Origin: SG8-41 sp035620515
GTDB taxonomy: Bacteria > Pseudomonadota > Gammaproteobacteria > Burkholderiales > SG8-41
Assembly (NCBI GenBank): GCA_035620515.1
Contig: DASPGR010000046.1
Location: 1 to 18,962, forward strand
DNA length: 18,962 nt
Reading direction: 5' to 3'
Each line of letters starts with the position of its first letter. Position 1 is the first letter of the stretch. The notes under the pieces were generated by a model, which did no database searches, was not told the DNA's origin, and saw only the letters and a list, made by a program, of their open reading frames with translations. Made by a program: the position numbers and the translations under genes. Shown here piece after piece: positions 1 through 7,446 of this stretch.

Positions 1-27
1 GGGAAATCGCCCTAACCCACTCATTCT

Positions 28-34
28 GGAGGAG
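28..34 (+). promoter_or_regulatory. Shine-Dalgarno site of sat
   Basis: GGAGGAG lies just before tandem in-frame TTG (36) and GTG (39) codons. Spacing favours GTG at 39 as the start. Confidence 0.6.
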
Positions 35-38
35 TTTG

Positions 39-1256
39 GTGTCACGGCTCGTCAGCCCTCACGGGGCTGAAACGCTCAGGCCGATGCTCCTGGAGGGCCC
101 CGCGCTCGCCGAGGAGCGCAAGCGCGCTCAATCGCTCCCCAGACTCCCCCTCAGCTCGCGCGAAAAAGGCGATCTGATCATGTTGGGCATTGGCGGTTTC
201 ACCCCGCTCAATGGCTTCATGACGCATGCCGACTGGCAAGGGGTATGCGACGGGATGCGGATGCCCAATGCGCTTTTCTGGCCGATTCCCATCACCCTTT
301 CGACGACTGAGGCGCTGGCGGCGACTTTTCGAACGGGCCAGGACATCGCCCTGGTCGATGCCGAGGGCGGGGACATCCTAGCAAGCCTGAAGGTCACGGA
401 GAAATACAAGATCAACAAGGCGCATGAGTGCGCGACGGTGTTCCGCACGACGGACATCGAGCACCCCGGTGTCAGGATGGTGATGGAACAGGGCGACGTC
501 AACATCGCGGGACCGGTGAAGGTCCTGTCGACCGGCGGCTTCCCCGAGAAGTACGGCGCCCTCTACATGACGCCGGCGCAGACGCGCGCAGCGTTCGAGG
601 CAAGCGGATGGTCGACCATCGCGGCGTTCCAGACCCGCAATCCCATGCACCGCTCGCACGAGTACCTGGCCAAGGTCGCGATCGAGGTCTGCGACGGCGT
701 GCTCATTCACTCCCTGCTTGGAAACCTCAAGCCCGGCGACATTCCAGCCGACGTTCGTACGCGCGCGATCGCGGTCCTGATCGAGAAGTACTTCCTTCAG
801 AAAACGGTCATTCAGTCTGGGTACCCGCTCGACATGCGCTATGCGGGCCCGCGCGAAGCCCTGCTCCACGCGCTCTTCCGCCAGAACTACGGCTGTTCAC
901 ACCAGATCGTGGGACGGGACCATGCAGGCGTCGGAGACTACTACGGTCCGTTCGACGCACACAAGATTTTCGACGAGATCCCGAAGGACGCGCTGCAGAC
1001 CCGCCCGCTCAAGATCGACTGGACGTTCTGGTGCTACCGGTGCGGCGGCATGGCGTCCGATCGCACCTGCCCGCACGCGGCGGAAGACCGCCTGCTGCTC
1101 TCGGGCACGAAGCTGCGGAAACTGCTGTCGGACGGTGCGGAAGTGCCCGCCGAGTTCAGCCGTCCCGAGGTGCTCAAGATTCTCGGCGAATACTATGCCG
1201 GGCTGAAGGACGAGGAACGCGTCGAAGTCAAGCTGGTCGGCCATTCCGCGCGTTGA
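39..1256 (+). CDS. sat: Sulfate adenylyltransferase (dissimilatory ATP sulfurylase)
   Basis: Catalyses APS + PPi = ATP + sulfate. With APS reductase next to it, the likely direction is sulfate and ATP formation in sulfur oxidation, in the cytoplasm. The protein is about 405 residues, normal for the single-domain Sat family, with no APS-kinase domain. Visible motifs are the nucleotide-binding QTRNPMHRSHE near residues 198-208 and GRDHAG near 292-297. A cysteine cluster near 332-344 (CYRCG, then TCPH) could bind zinc, as in other prokaryotic Sat proteins. I chose GTG at 39 because GGAGG at 28-32 sits 6 nt upstream; an in-frame TTG at 36 is too close to it. The gene converges on aprA with only 51 nt between the two stops. 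Function is secure; direction is inferred from context. Confidence 0.96.
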   Translation: MSRLVSPHGAETLRPMLLEGPALAEERKRAQSLPRLPLSSREKGDLIMLGIGGFTPLNGFMTHADWQGVCDGMRMPNALFWPIPITLSTTEALAATFRTGQDIALVDAEGGDILASLKVTEKYKINKAHECATVFRTTDIEHPGVRMVMEQGDVNIAGPVKVLSTGGFPEKYGALYMTPAQTRAAFEASGWSTIAAFQTRNPMHRSHEYLAKVAIEVCDGVLIHSLLGNLKPGDIPADVRTRAIAVLIEKYFLQKTVIQSGYPLDMRYAGPREALLHALFRQNYGCSHQIVGRDHAGVGDYYGPFDAHKIFDEIPKDALQTRPLKIDWTFWCYRCGGMASDRTCPHAAEDRLLLSGTKLRKLLSDGAEVPAEFSRPEVLKILGEYYAGLKDEERVEVKLVGHSAR

Positions 1257-1307
1257 CCAGAAGCGCGTTACTGCTTCACGCCTGCAGCAACCCTGAGCGC
1301 AGTCCCG

Positions 1308-3152
1308 TCAGTCAATGATGTGGTAGACGGGCGCCTTCTCCAGCGTCCACTTGCCCGATTGCCGGTCGTAGCGGGACAAGGTGAAGCAATGCCAGTTCTC
1401 ATCATCGAGCTTCATATGATCGCCCCGATAGTAATACCCCGGCCACCGCGTTTCTTCACGGAACAGCGTGTGATGGGTCACTGACTCCGCTGCGAGGAGC
1501 CGGTGGTGCAGCTCCCAGACACGCTGGAGCTGATGAAGGTCTTCGGCACCCATTTGGCTCATGTCTTCCTTCATCATGGCGAGCAACTCGAGCCCGCGGT
1601 TGAGCAGCTTCCCGTTTGTCATGTAGTGGGCGCTGATGCCCCCGACGTACTCGTCCATGATCTTCTGGAGACGCTGCAGACCGTGGATCGGCAGGAGGTA
1701 GCTCGGCGATACGGTTCCGGCGACGATCTCGTTGCGGCCGATCCGGTAGTTCTCGAGTGGCTGGAAGATCGTTCTTTCGAGGTCCCGATACTCCTGCTCG
1801 CTCAGCCGAGGTTCGTCCCTGCCTTTTTCCATCACGTATTTGACCGCCGCCTTGCCGGCGATGCGGCCTTCCGTGAAGGAACCCGAGGAGAACTTGTGGG
1901 CGCTGCCGCCGATGGTGTCGCCGGCGCCGAACAGGCCGTCCACGGTCATCATGCGGTTGTAGCCCCACTGGTACTCCGCCGGGGCGAAGTCTTCCGGTCC
2001 GCTCGCCCACGCCCCGGAGCAGGTGGCGTGCGAGCCCATGACATAAGGCTCGGACGTGGTGAGTTCGGGGTTGATGTCCTTGGGATCGATGTTCTGCGAC
2101 GCCCAGACGACCGCCTGCCCGATCGTCATGCCGAGGAAGTTCTCCCAGCCGACCACCTCCTTGTGGGGATCCTGGAACGCCTCCTTGGTGACCATACGGA
2201 TCGGGCCGCGGCCCGCCTTCATCTCCTCGAGGAAGGCGTGATTCCTGAGGCACGTCGGCACCGGATGATGGTCGATGTACTCGCCCACCAGCGCCCGCGT
2301 GTGCTCGGTCCACTTCGACTCGTACTCCTCGCCGTAGCCGTTCTGGGTGTACGTCTTCAGATGGAGGAAATACGCGCCGACGGGGCCGTAACCGTCCTTG
2401 AAGCGCGTCAGGACGATGCGGTTCTCCATCTGCGTCATCTTGGCCCCGACCTGGATCGGCAGCCCGTAGGCGGATGCGCTGCTCCAGGGTGCGTACCACG
2501 TCCGCCCCATGCCCTCGCCCACCGCGCGCGGCTTGAAGATGTGCGACGCGCCGCCCGCGGCGATGATCACGGCCTTGGCGCGGAACACGTAGTAATCGCC
2601 CGTGCGGACGTTGAAGCCGACCGCGCCGGCTACGCGGTTGGCCTTGCCACCATCCATCAGCAGGTGGGTGACCATGATCCGGTTGTAAATCTCCGTCGCG
2701 GCCTTGCGCGCTGCTTCGGCGACGATCGGCTTGTAGCTCTCGCCGTGGATCATGATCTGCCACTTGCCTTCGCGCTGGTAGCGCCCGGTCTTGGGGTCGC
2801 GCATCATCGGCAGGCCCCATTCCTCGAACTTGTGCACCGTGGAATCCACGTGCCGGGCGATGTCGTAGCCCAGGTCCTCGCGCACCAAACCCATGAGGTC
2901 GTTGCGGGCGTAGCGCACGTGGTCCTCGGGCTGGTTCTCGTTCCACTGCATGCCCATGTAGCAGTTGATGGCGTAGAGACCCTGGGCGACAGCGCCGCTC
3001 CTCTCGATGTTCGCCTTCTCGATACAGACGATCTTCAGATCGCGCCCCCAGTACCGGGACTCGTAGGTTGCCCCGCAGCCTGCCATGCCGCCGCCGATGA
3101 CGAGGATGTCGGCGTCAACGAAAACGGTCTTCCTGCCTCCGAACAGCCCCAT
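1308..3152 (-). CDS. aprA: Adenylylsulfate reductase alpha subunit
   Basis: FAD-containing catalytic subunit of dissimilatory APS reductase. It interconverts APS and sulfite + AMP, and probably runs oxidatively here. The 614-residue protein opens with a Rossmann FAD-binding motif (VIGGGMAGCG, residues 18-27), followed by the family stretch NIERSGAVAQGLYAIN. It belongs to the fumarate reductase/succinate dehydrogenase flavoprotein superfamily. The C-terminal part (REETRWPGYYYRGDH, ending in HIID) is typical of AprA. The ATG at 3150-3152 overlaps the aprB stop by 1 nt (TGATG), so the two subunits are translationally coupled. The frame is open further upstream, but that part overlaps aprB and is not real. 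Very secure. Confidence 0.97.
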   Translation of the reverse strand: MGLFGGRKTVFVDADILVIGGGMAGCGATYESRYWGRDLKIVCIEKANIERSGAVAQGLYAINCYMGMQWNENQPEDHVRYARNDLMGLVREDLGYDIARHVDSTVHKFEEWGLPMMRDPKTGRYQREGKWQIMIHGESYKPIVAEAARKAATEIYNRIMVTHLLMDGGKANRVAGAVGFNVRTGDYYVFRAKAVIIAAGGASHIFKPRAVGEGMGRTWYAPWSSASAYGLPIQVGAKMTQMENRIVLTRFKDGYGPVGAYFLHLKTYTQNGYGEEYESKWTEHTRALVGEYIDHHPVPTCLRNHAFLEEMKAGRGPIRMVTKEAFQDPHKEVVGWENFLGMTIGQAVVWASQNIDPKDINPELTTSEPYVMGSHATCSGAWASGPEDFAPAEYQWGYNRMMTVDGLFGAGDTIGGSAHKFSSGSFTEGRIAGKAAVKYVMEKGRDEPRLSEQEYRDLERTIFQPLENYRIGRNEIVAGTVSPSYLLPIHGLQRLQKIMDEYVGGISAHYMTNGKLLNRGLELLAMMKEDMSQMGAEDLHQLQRVWELHHRLLAAESVTHHTLFREETRWPGYYYRGDHMKLDDENWHCFTLSRYDRQSGKWTLEKAPVYHIID

Positions 3153-3616
3153 CAGACGACTCCTTGCTTGAGTTGATCCGGGCGCAATGCAGGCAATCCC
3201 CCGTCGATCTTCAACGCCTCGGGCTCGTGTGCAAGTTCCTGCCTGGCAAAATCCTCGGGGCGGGGCGCAGCGTACTCGGCTGGCCCCTTGATTGATCCCC
3301 ACGGCGTGGTACGGATCGGCGACACGAAGTTCTTCTCGCGGCCATCGCGGAACTTCAGCCGCCACGAAATCGTCGCCTTCGCTTCCTCGCGAAGCACGCG
3401 GACACTGTGACCCAAGGGGGCGAAGTCGGCGTAACCGCGTGCATCGATGGCGTTCTGGGGACAGGCCTTGACGCACGAGTAGCACTCCCAGCACATGTTG
3501 GGCTCGATGTTGTAGGCGCGCCGATAGGTCTTGTCGATGTGCATGATGTCGGACGGGCAAATGTCGACGCAGTGCCCGCAACCGTCGCACCGGGTCATGT
3601 ATACGAATGTCGGCAT
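3152..3616 (-). CDS. aprB: Adenylylsulfate reductase beta subunit (two [4Fe-4S])
   Basis: Electron-transfer subunit of APS reductase, carrying electrons between the AprA flavin and a membrane partner. The protein is 154 residues. It has two 4Fe-4S cysteine sets: C10, C13, C16, C20 (CDGCGHCVDICP) and C42, C45, C48, C52 (CWECYSCVKACP). The C-terminal tail after about residue 75 is the extension by which AprB proteins wrap around AprA. A Shine-Dalgarno GGGAGAG (complement of 3627-3633) lies about 10 nt before the ATG. It sits between aprM (44 nt upstream) and aprA (1-nt overlap), consistent with one transcript. Confidence 0.97.
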   Translation of the reverse strand: MPTFVYMTRCDGCGHCVDICPSDIMHIDKTYRRAYNIEPNMCWECYSCVKACPQNAIDARGYADFAPLGHSVRVLREEAKATISWRLKFRDGREKNFVSPIRTTPWGSIKGPAEYAAPRPEDFARQELAHEPEALKIDGGLPALRPDQLKQGVV

Positions 3617-3660
3617 GGGTTTCGTTCTCTCCCGAAATGAAGTCCGGTGATGGGGGGGAA

Positions 3661-4449
3661 TCAGTAGTGCCTGGGTTGCTCGCGAGCGCTGCCGAACGCC
3701 TCGGGCTTGTCGGCGGGCGCAGGCAGATTGCTCCGGGTGCCGTTGGCATACGAAACCCTCTTTTCGAAGGCTGCGGCAGGCTTGAAGAACATGTGAGCGA
3801 ACTTCGACCACGGCACCGATCCGAACAGCACCGTCGTGGCGATGATGTACAAGCCGAAGAACACGTTGACCCCCGAGGCGCCGGTAGCCTGCAGGAAGGC
3901 CCAGACCAGTCCCAGTGTCACGCTGGCGAGAAGCGAGAGGATAAAGAGATCTGCGCGCATCAGGCGGAATGGCGAGCTCCCCTCCGCGGCAACATCGGCC
4001 CGGATAAAGAACCAGAACCAGTATCCGCCTGCGCAAACCATCAAGCCCCCGACCCACCATAACAGCGGCACGACGCCTGGTCCCGGCATCGCCGGCGTCG
4101 GATAGCCGAACACCATGATGACGGTGGTGACGACGTAAAGCACGAACCCGTACATGGTCAAAAGATGGGCGACTCGGCGACGCTGGTTGCAGAACTCCCC
4201 CGATGCCAGAACGTCCACGAGCCCGGTCTGGATCGCGATCGAGACCAGTTCGCCGCCACTGACTTCTTTGGCGCCTTTGCTTTTCGATTTCCGCCAGTTA
4301 TCGAAAAAATACCTGGCGCTGCCCTTGTGCACGATATCTGCCAGCGTGCCGGCCGCAACCAGGATGATCATGATGACGACATAGGTTTGCATGGCGGCAG
4401 GCGGCACCGACGCGGACAGCGCGGCAAACGGATTGCTGGTGAACATCAT
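3661..4449 (-). CDS. aprM: APS reductase membrane anchor AprM
   Basis: A 262-residue membrane protein, first gene of aprM-aprB-aprA. About five transmembrane segments are visible near residues 21-40, 96-116, 126-149, 168-188 and 196-216, with a cytoplasmic-type basic loop (RKSKSKGAK) after the first. In many sulfur oxidizers AprM replaces QmoABC as the presumed link between soluble AprBA and the quinone pool; no qmo gene is seen here. Tandem ATG codons occur at 4447-4449 and 4444-4446. The purine run AAGGGGG just upstream supports the first or second. The AprM name rests on position and topology rather than a catalytic motif. The electron acceptor is inferred, not shown. Confidence 0.85.
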   Translation of the reverse strand: MMFTSNPFAALSASVPPAAMQTYVVIMIILVAAGTLADIVHKGSARYFFDNWRKSKSKGAKEVSGGELVSIAIQTGLVDVLASGEFCNQRRRVAHLLTMYGFVLYVVTTVIMVFGYPTPAMPGPGVVPLLWWVGGLMVCAGGYWFWFFIRADVAAEGSSPFRLMRADLFILSLLASVTLGLVWAFLQATGASGVNVFFGLYIIATTVLFGSVPWSKFAHMFFKPAAAFEKRVSYANGTRSNLPAPADKPEAFGSAREQPRHY

Positions 4450-4470
4450 GGCCCCCTTTTTGCTTCACCG

Positions 4471-4500
4471 ATTCTAAACGGCGGCAGGCGGCGCACGCAA
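4471..4500 (-). promoter_or_regulatory. Putative aprMBA promoter
   Basis: On the minus strand, TTGCGT (complement of 4495-4500) and TAGAAT (complement of 4471-4476) are separated by 18 nt and lie about 21 nt before the aprM start. This resembles a sigma-70 promoter. The -35 match is partial. Confidence 0.35.
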
Positions 4501-4546
4501 AGAAAAAGGTTATGTGGCCATAGAAAAAATTTAGCACCGCATCGGG

Positions 4547-4563
4547 TACAATGCCCGCGGAGG
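4547..4563 (+). promoter_or_regulatory. -10-like box and Shine-Dalgarno before the phosphoesterase gene
   Basis: TACAAT (4547-4552) is followed by GGAGG (4559-4563), which lies 6 nt before the CTG at 4570. No clear -35 is seen, only an A-rich stretch at 4523-4529. The ribosome-binding site is what identifies CTG as the start. Confidence 0.35.
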
Positions 4564-4569
4564 TGCCGC

Positions 4570-5082
4570 CTGAAAATCTGCATCGTCTCCGACAGTCACG
4601 ACCACCGCGAACCGCTTGCCGCCGCTGTCGCGGAGGCGAAGGCGCTGGGCGCCCAGGCGGTGCTGCATTGCGGCGATCTGGTGGCGCCTTCCACGTTGCA
4701 TGCGATCGTCGACCTGGGCCTGCCGATCCACCTCATTCACGGCAACAACGTCGGCGACCTGTTCTACCTGTCCAGGTTCGCGCGGGAGCATTCGAACCGC
4801 GTGCAGTACTACGGCCAGGATGGCTCGCTTGACCTCGCGCAACGGCGGATCTTCATGGTGCATTACCCGCATTATGCGAAGGCGATGGCGCTCACTGGAG
4901 ACTACGACCTGGTATGCAACGGGCATGAGCACCGTGCTGTCATCGAGCGCATTCGCAATGTCATGGGCAAGGAGACGCTGCGCATCGATCCCGGGACGGT
5001 TGCCGGCGTGAGTGGACCTCAGACCTATGTGTTTGGCGATCTGCAGACTCTCGAATTTGGAATCCGGTCGGTTCCCCCTTGA
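4570..5082 (+). CDS. YfcE/MJ0936-type metallophosphoesterase, apparent CTG start
   Basis: A calcineurin-like phosphodiesterase of about 170 residues, the usual size for single-domain YfcE/MJ0936 proteins, which cleave phosphodiesters with two divalent metals. The metal-ligand motifs are present in order: DSH (8-10), GD (35-36), GNN (58-60), H98 in VHYPHY, and GHEH (118-121). The natural substrate is unknown. Homology begins exactly at LKICIVSDSH, and no ATG, GTG or TTG lies in frame close upstream. CTG at 4570, preceded by GGAGG, is therefore the best start. It is divergent from aprM across 120 nt. Function class is secure; the start is unusual. Confidence 0.88.
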   Translation: MKICIVSDSHDHREPLAAAVAEAKALGAQAVLHCGDLVAPSTLHAIVDLGLPIHLIHGNNVGDLFYLSRFAREHSNRVQYYGQDGSLDLAQRRIFMVHYPHYAKAMALTGDYDLVCNGHEHRAVIERIRNVMGKETLRIDPGTVAGVSGPQTYVFGDLQTLEFGIRSVPP

Positions 5083-5141
5083 CGCAACCTCGATTTTTGA
5101 ATCCTTGTGCCTTCCCCGACGGCTGCTTCGCGGGGCGCGCG

Positions 5142-5165
5142 GGAACATTTTCGCTCGGAACATTT
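5142..5165 (+). repeat. Direct repeat GGAACATTT x2 upstream of stress-type gene
   Basis: GGAACATTT occurs at 5142-5150 and again at 5157-5165, a 15-nt period, 44 nt upstream of the coiled-coil gene. GGAAC resembles the -35 core recognised by several ECF sigma factors, but no convincing -10 was found. A regulatory role is a guess. Confidence 0.4.
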
Positions 5166-5208
5166 CCAATGGATACCAAGGCCGGTCGGCCGGTAAACGG
5201 AGGGATAT

Positions 5209-5502
5209 ATGACTAAACGCGACGAATATATCGAGAAACTCAAGGGCCAGCTTGACCAGTGGAACGCACAGGTGGCGAAGTGGGACGCGCAAGCCCGCGA
5301 GGCGCAGGCGCACCTGCGTGGCGATTACGAGAAGCAGCTCGAGACCTTCCGGCGACACCGGGACGAGGCCATCGAGCAGATGCGCCGCGTGCAAGGCGCC
5401 ACGGGCGATGCGTGGATAGATCTCGCGCGGGGCGCGGATGATGCCTGGGCCCGGATGCGCGAAGCGTTCGAGAAGGCCCGCACGCACTTCCACAAGCAGT
5501 AA
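5209..5502 (+). CDS. Small coiled-coil protein, sll1863-type stress response
   Basis: A 97-residue, highly charged, almost entirely helical protein with no signal peptide or membrane segment. Heptad-like spacing runs through most of it (for example KLKGQLDQW, then YEKQLETFRRHRDEAIEQM). The C-terminal half has the pattern DAWIDL...DDAWARMREAFEKA, which I associate with the small proteins annotated as sll1863-family stress-response proteins. A good Shine-Dalgarno (GGAGGG, 5199-5204) precedes the ATG. The upstream GGAACATTT repeats would fit stress control. No enzymatic function is visible, and the family assignment is from pattern memory. Confidence 0.75.
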   Translation: MTKRDEYIEKLKGQLDQWNAQVAKWDAQAREAQAHLRGDYEKQLETFRRHRDEAIEQMRRVQGATGDAWIDLARGADDAWARMREAFEKARTHFHKQ

Positions 5503-5549
5503 TCAACAATCAGCAAGTTCCCGGCATCGTGGACCGCACGACGTGCACC

Positions 5550-6683
5550 ATGAGGTGGCGTGGCGCGTTCTGCGCCTTCGTGGGCGTTGCAACGTGGGGC
5601 CATCCATCGGCATCGTGCGCGCAGACTATCTCGACCCAGGAACATTCGTTTCGTGTCGTCAAGCTGACCGAAGGCCTCGCGCATCCCTGGAGCCTGGCCT
5701 TCCTGCCCGACGGGCGGATGCTCGTAACGGAGCGCCCGGGCCGCCTGAGAATCGTGGGCGCAGACGGCAAGCTCGACAAGCGCCCCGTGAGCGGGCTTCC
5801 CGAGATCGCTGAATACGGTCAAGGCGGCCTGCTCGATGTCACGCCGCACCCCCGCTACGCGCAGAACCGCCTCGTCTATCTGTCGTTCGCTGCGCGCGGA
5901 CCGGGCGGAGTCAGCACCGAGGTAGGGCGCGGAAAGCTCTCCGGCGACCGCCTTGAGGGTTTCGAGATCATCTTCCGCCAGCTGCCCAAGTCGCACGGCG
6001 GCCAGCACTTCGGGTCGCGGCTGGTATTCGATCGCGCTGGCTTCCTTTTTATAACTCTCGGAGACCGCGGCGATCGCGAGCGTGCGCAACAGCACGATGA
6101 CCACGCGGGTTCCGTCATCCGGCTGCATGACGACGGGCGCGTGCCCCAGGACAATCCGTTTGTGGGCAGGGCCGGCTGGAAACCCGAGAAATACACGCTC
6201 GGCAACCGCAACATCCAGAACGCGGCACTGCATCCCGATACCGGCGTGTTGTGGACGCACGAGCATGGACCGCAGGGCGGCGATGAGATCAATGTGATCC
6301 GCGCGGGGGTGAACTACGGGTGGCCCGTCATCACCTACGGCAGGGAGTATGTTACGAGCTTTAGCATCGGCGAAGGCACTCAGAAGGCCGGCATGGCGCA
6401 ACCGCTCTACTACTGGGTGCCCTCGATCGCGCCGTCGGGCATGGCTTTCTACACGGGAGACAAGTTCCCGCGCTGGCGCGGCGATCTTTTCGTCGGCGCG
6501 CTGCGCGACCGCCTGCTGGTGAGGCTACGCCTCAATGGGGAACGCGTCGTCAGCGAAGAGCGCATGCTGGAAGGCGTCCTCGGAAGGATCCGCGACGTGC
6601 GAATCGGTCCCGACGGCTATCTCTACCTTCTCACGGATTCCGGCGACGGCGTGCTCGCCAGACTCGAACCGGCCGAGCGCTAG
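5550..6683 (+). CDS. PQQ-dependent aldose sugar dehydrogenase (YliI/Asd type), exported
   Basis: A soluble six-bladed beta-propeller quinoprotein of the glucose/sorbosone dehydrogenase family, expected to oxidize aldoses in the periplasm. About 377 residues from ATG 5550, close to E. coli YliI. A signal peptide spans roughly residues 1-24 (hydrophobic AFCAFVGVATW, then ASCAQ). Family landmarks are HPWSLAFLPDGR (45-56), SHGGQHFGSRLVF with the probable catalytic His149, LGDRGDR (170-176), GNRNIQNAALHP (218-229), HEHGPQGGDEIN (237-248) and GVNYGWP. A GTG at 5529 would add seven residues. Neither start has a clear ribosome-binding site. No pqq biosynthesis genes are in the window. Confidence 0.92.
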   Translation: MRWRGAFCAFVGVATWGHPSASCAQTISTQEHSFRVVKLTEGLAHPWSLAFLPDGRMLVTERPGRLRIVGADGKLDKRPVSGLPEIAEYGQGGLLDVTPHPRYAQNRLVYLSFAARGPGGVSTEVGRGKLSGDRLEGFEIIFRQLPKSHGGQHFGSRLVFDRAGFLFITLGDRGDRERAQQHDDHAGSVIRLHDDGRVPQDNPFVGRAGWKPEKYTLGNRNIQNAALHPDTGVLWTHEHGPQGGDEINVIRAGVNYGWPVITYGREYVTSFSIGEGTQKAGMAQPLYYWVPSIAPSGMAFYTGDKFPRWRGDLFVGALRDRLLVRLRLNGERVVSEERMLEGVLGRIRDVRIGPDGYLYLLTDSGDGVLARLEPAER

Positions 6684-6779
6684 AACTTATTGCCGCCGAT
6701 GAACGCCGACAAAAAAGAACGTCTCTAACGAACTTGTGAACTGGGTTTCTTGGCGGGCTTGGCGTCTTGGCGGTTCAAG
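6684..6779. repeat. Intergenic repeat-like sequence with iterated TTGGCG
   Basis: The gap between the dehydrogenase and scpB stops holds two repeat-like pieces. One is GCCGATGAACGCCGAC with an A tract after it (about 6696-6717). The other has three TTGGCG copies at 6750, 6759 and 6767. They resemble interspersed intergenic repeats of GC-rich environmental proteobacteria. No gene is seen. Confidence 0.4.
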
Positions 6780-7436
6780 TCACGCAGCAGCCGCGCGCCG
6801 GACATCCTTGTAAGGCTCCGGATGCGGCTGCGGTTGCGGCGCCGGCTCCTCCGGCGCCGCCTGGGCAACCGGAATATCCGCCGGCCCGTTCGCGGTTTCC
6901 ACGAGCGCCCCCAGGTCATCGAGCGGAGGCAGCTCGTCGAGCGAACGCAGGTTGAGGTCGTCGAGGAACGATTTCGTTGTGGCGTACAGCGCCGGCCGTC
7001 CCGGCACATCGCGATGGCCAACGACATCGATCCAGCCCCGCTCTTCGAGCGCGCGGATGATATGGGTCGACACCGTCACACCGCGGATACCTTCGATGTC
7101 GCCGCGGGTAACGGGTTGCCGATAGGCGATGATCGCGAGCGTTTCCATGACTGCACGGGAATAGCGCGGCGCTCTCGCCGGGTTGAGACGATCGAGGTAG
7201 CCCTGCAATTCGGGGCGCGCGCGAAAGCGCCAGCCCGACGCTACCTGCGTCAGCTCGACGCTTCGCCCGTCCCACTCGCCGCGCAGCTCTTCGAGTATCC
7301 TGCGCAGCGTATCGCTCGAGAGCTCATCGTCGAAGAGCTTTCTCATCTCGACCAGTTCAAGGGGCTCCTGCGTGGTGAGCAATGCCGCCTCCAGCACTTT
7401 CTTCACATGGTGAATATCGATCGTCGTATTTTCCAT
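6780..7436 (-). CDS. scpB: Segregation and condensation protein B
   Basis: The winged-helix (kite) subunit of the bacterial SMC-ScpAB condensin, which binds the ScpA kleisin and helps compact and segregate chromosomes. The 218-residue protein starts MENTTIDIHHVKKVLEAALL. It carries the conserved core ETLAIIAYRQPVTRGDIEGIRGV and then LEERGWIDVVGHRDVPGRPALYATT, both ScpB hallmarks. The last 30 or so residues are proline- and alanine-rich and probably disordered. It starts 10 nt after the scpA stop, so the two are cotranscribed. The stop directly abuts an intergenic repeat. Start choice is good, although the Shine-Dalgarno (GGGG) is weak. Confidence 0.95.
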   Translation of the reverse strand: MENTTIDIHHVKKVLEAALLTTQEPLELVEMRKLFDDELSSDTLRRILEELRGEWDGRSVELTQVASGWRFRARPELQGYLDRLNPARAPRYSRAVMETLAIIAYRQPVTRGDIEGIRGVTVSTHIIRALEERGWIDVVGHRDVPGRPALYATTKSFLDDLNLRSLDELPPLDDLGALVETANGPADIPVAQAAPEEPAPQPQPHPEPYKDVRRAAAA

Positions 7437-7446
7437 TTGGACCCCG

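Noticed and set aside
1257..1307. Bidirectional terminator between sat and aprA
   Set aside because: No strong stem with a T tract on either strand could be found.
1503..3176. Long open frame of 557 codons on + opposite aprA
   Set aside because: It is antisense to a certain aprA, its composition follows aprA codon bias, and no family motif is visible.
3153..3749. Upstream extension of the aprA frame
   Set aside because: It overlaps aprB on the same strand. The FAD-binding N-terminus and TGATG coupling fix the start at 3152.
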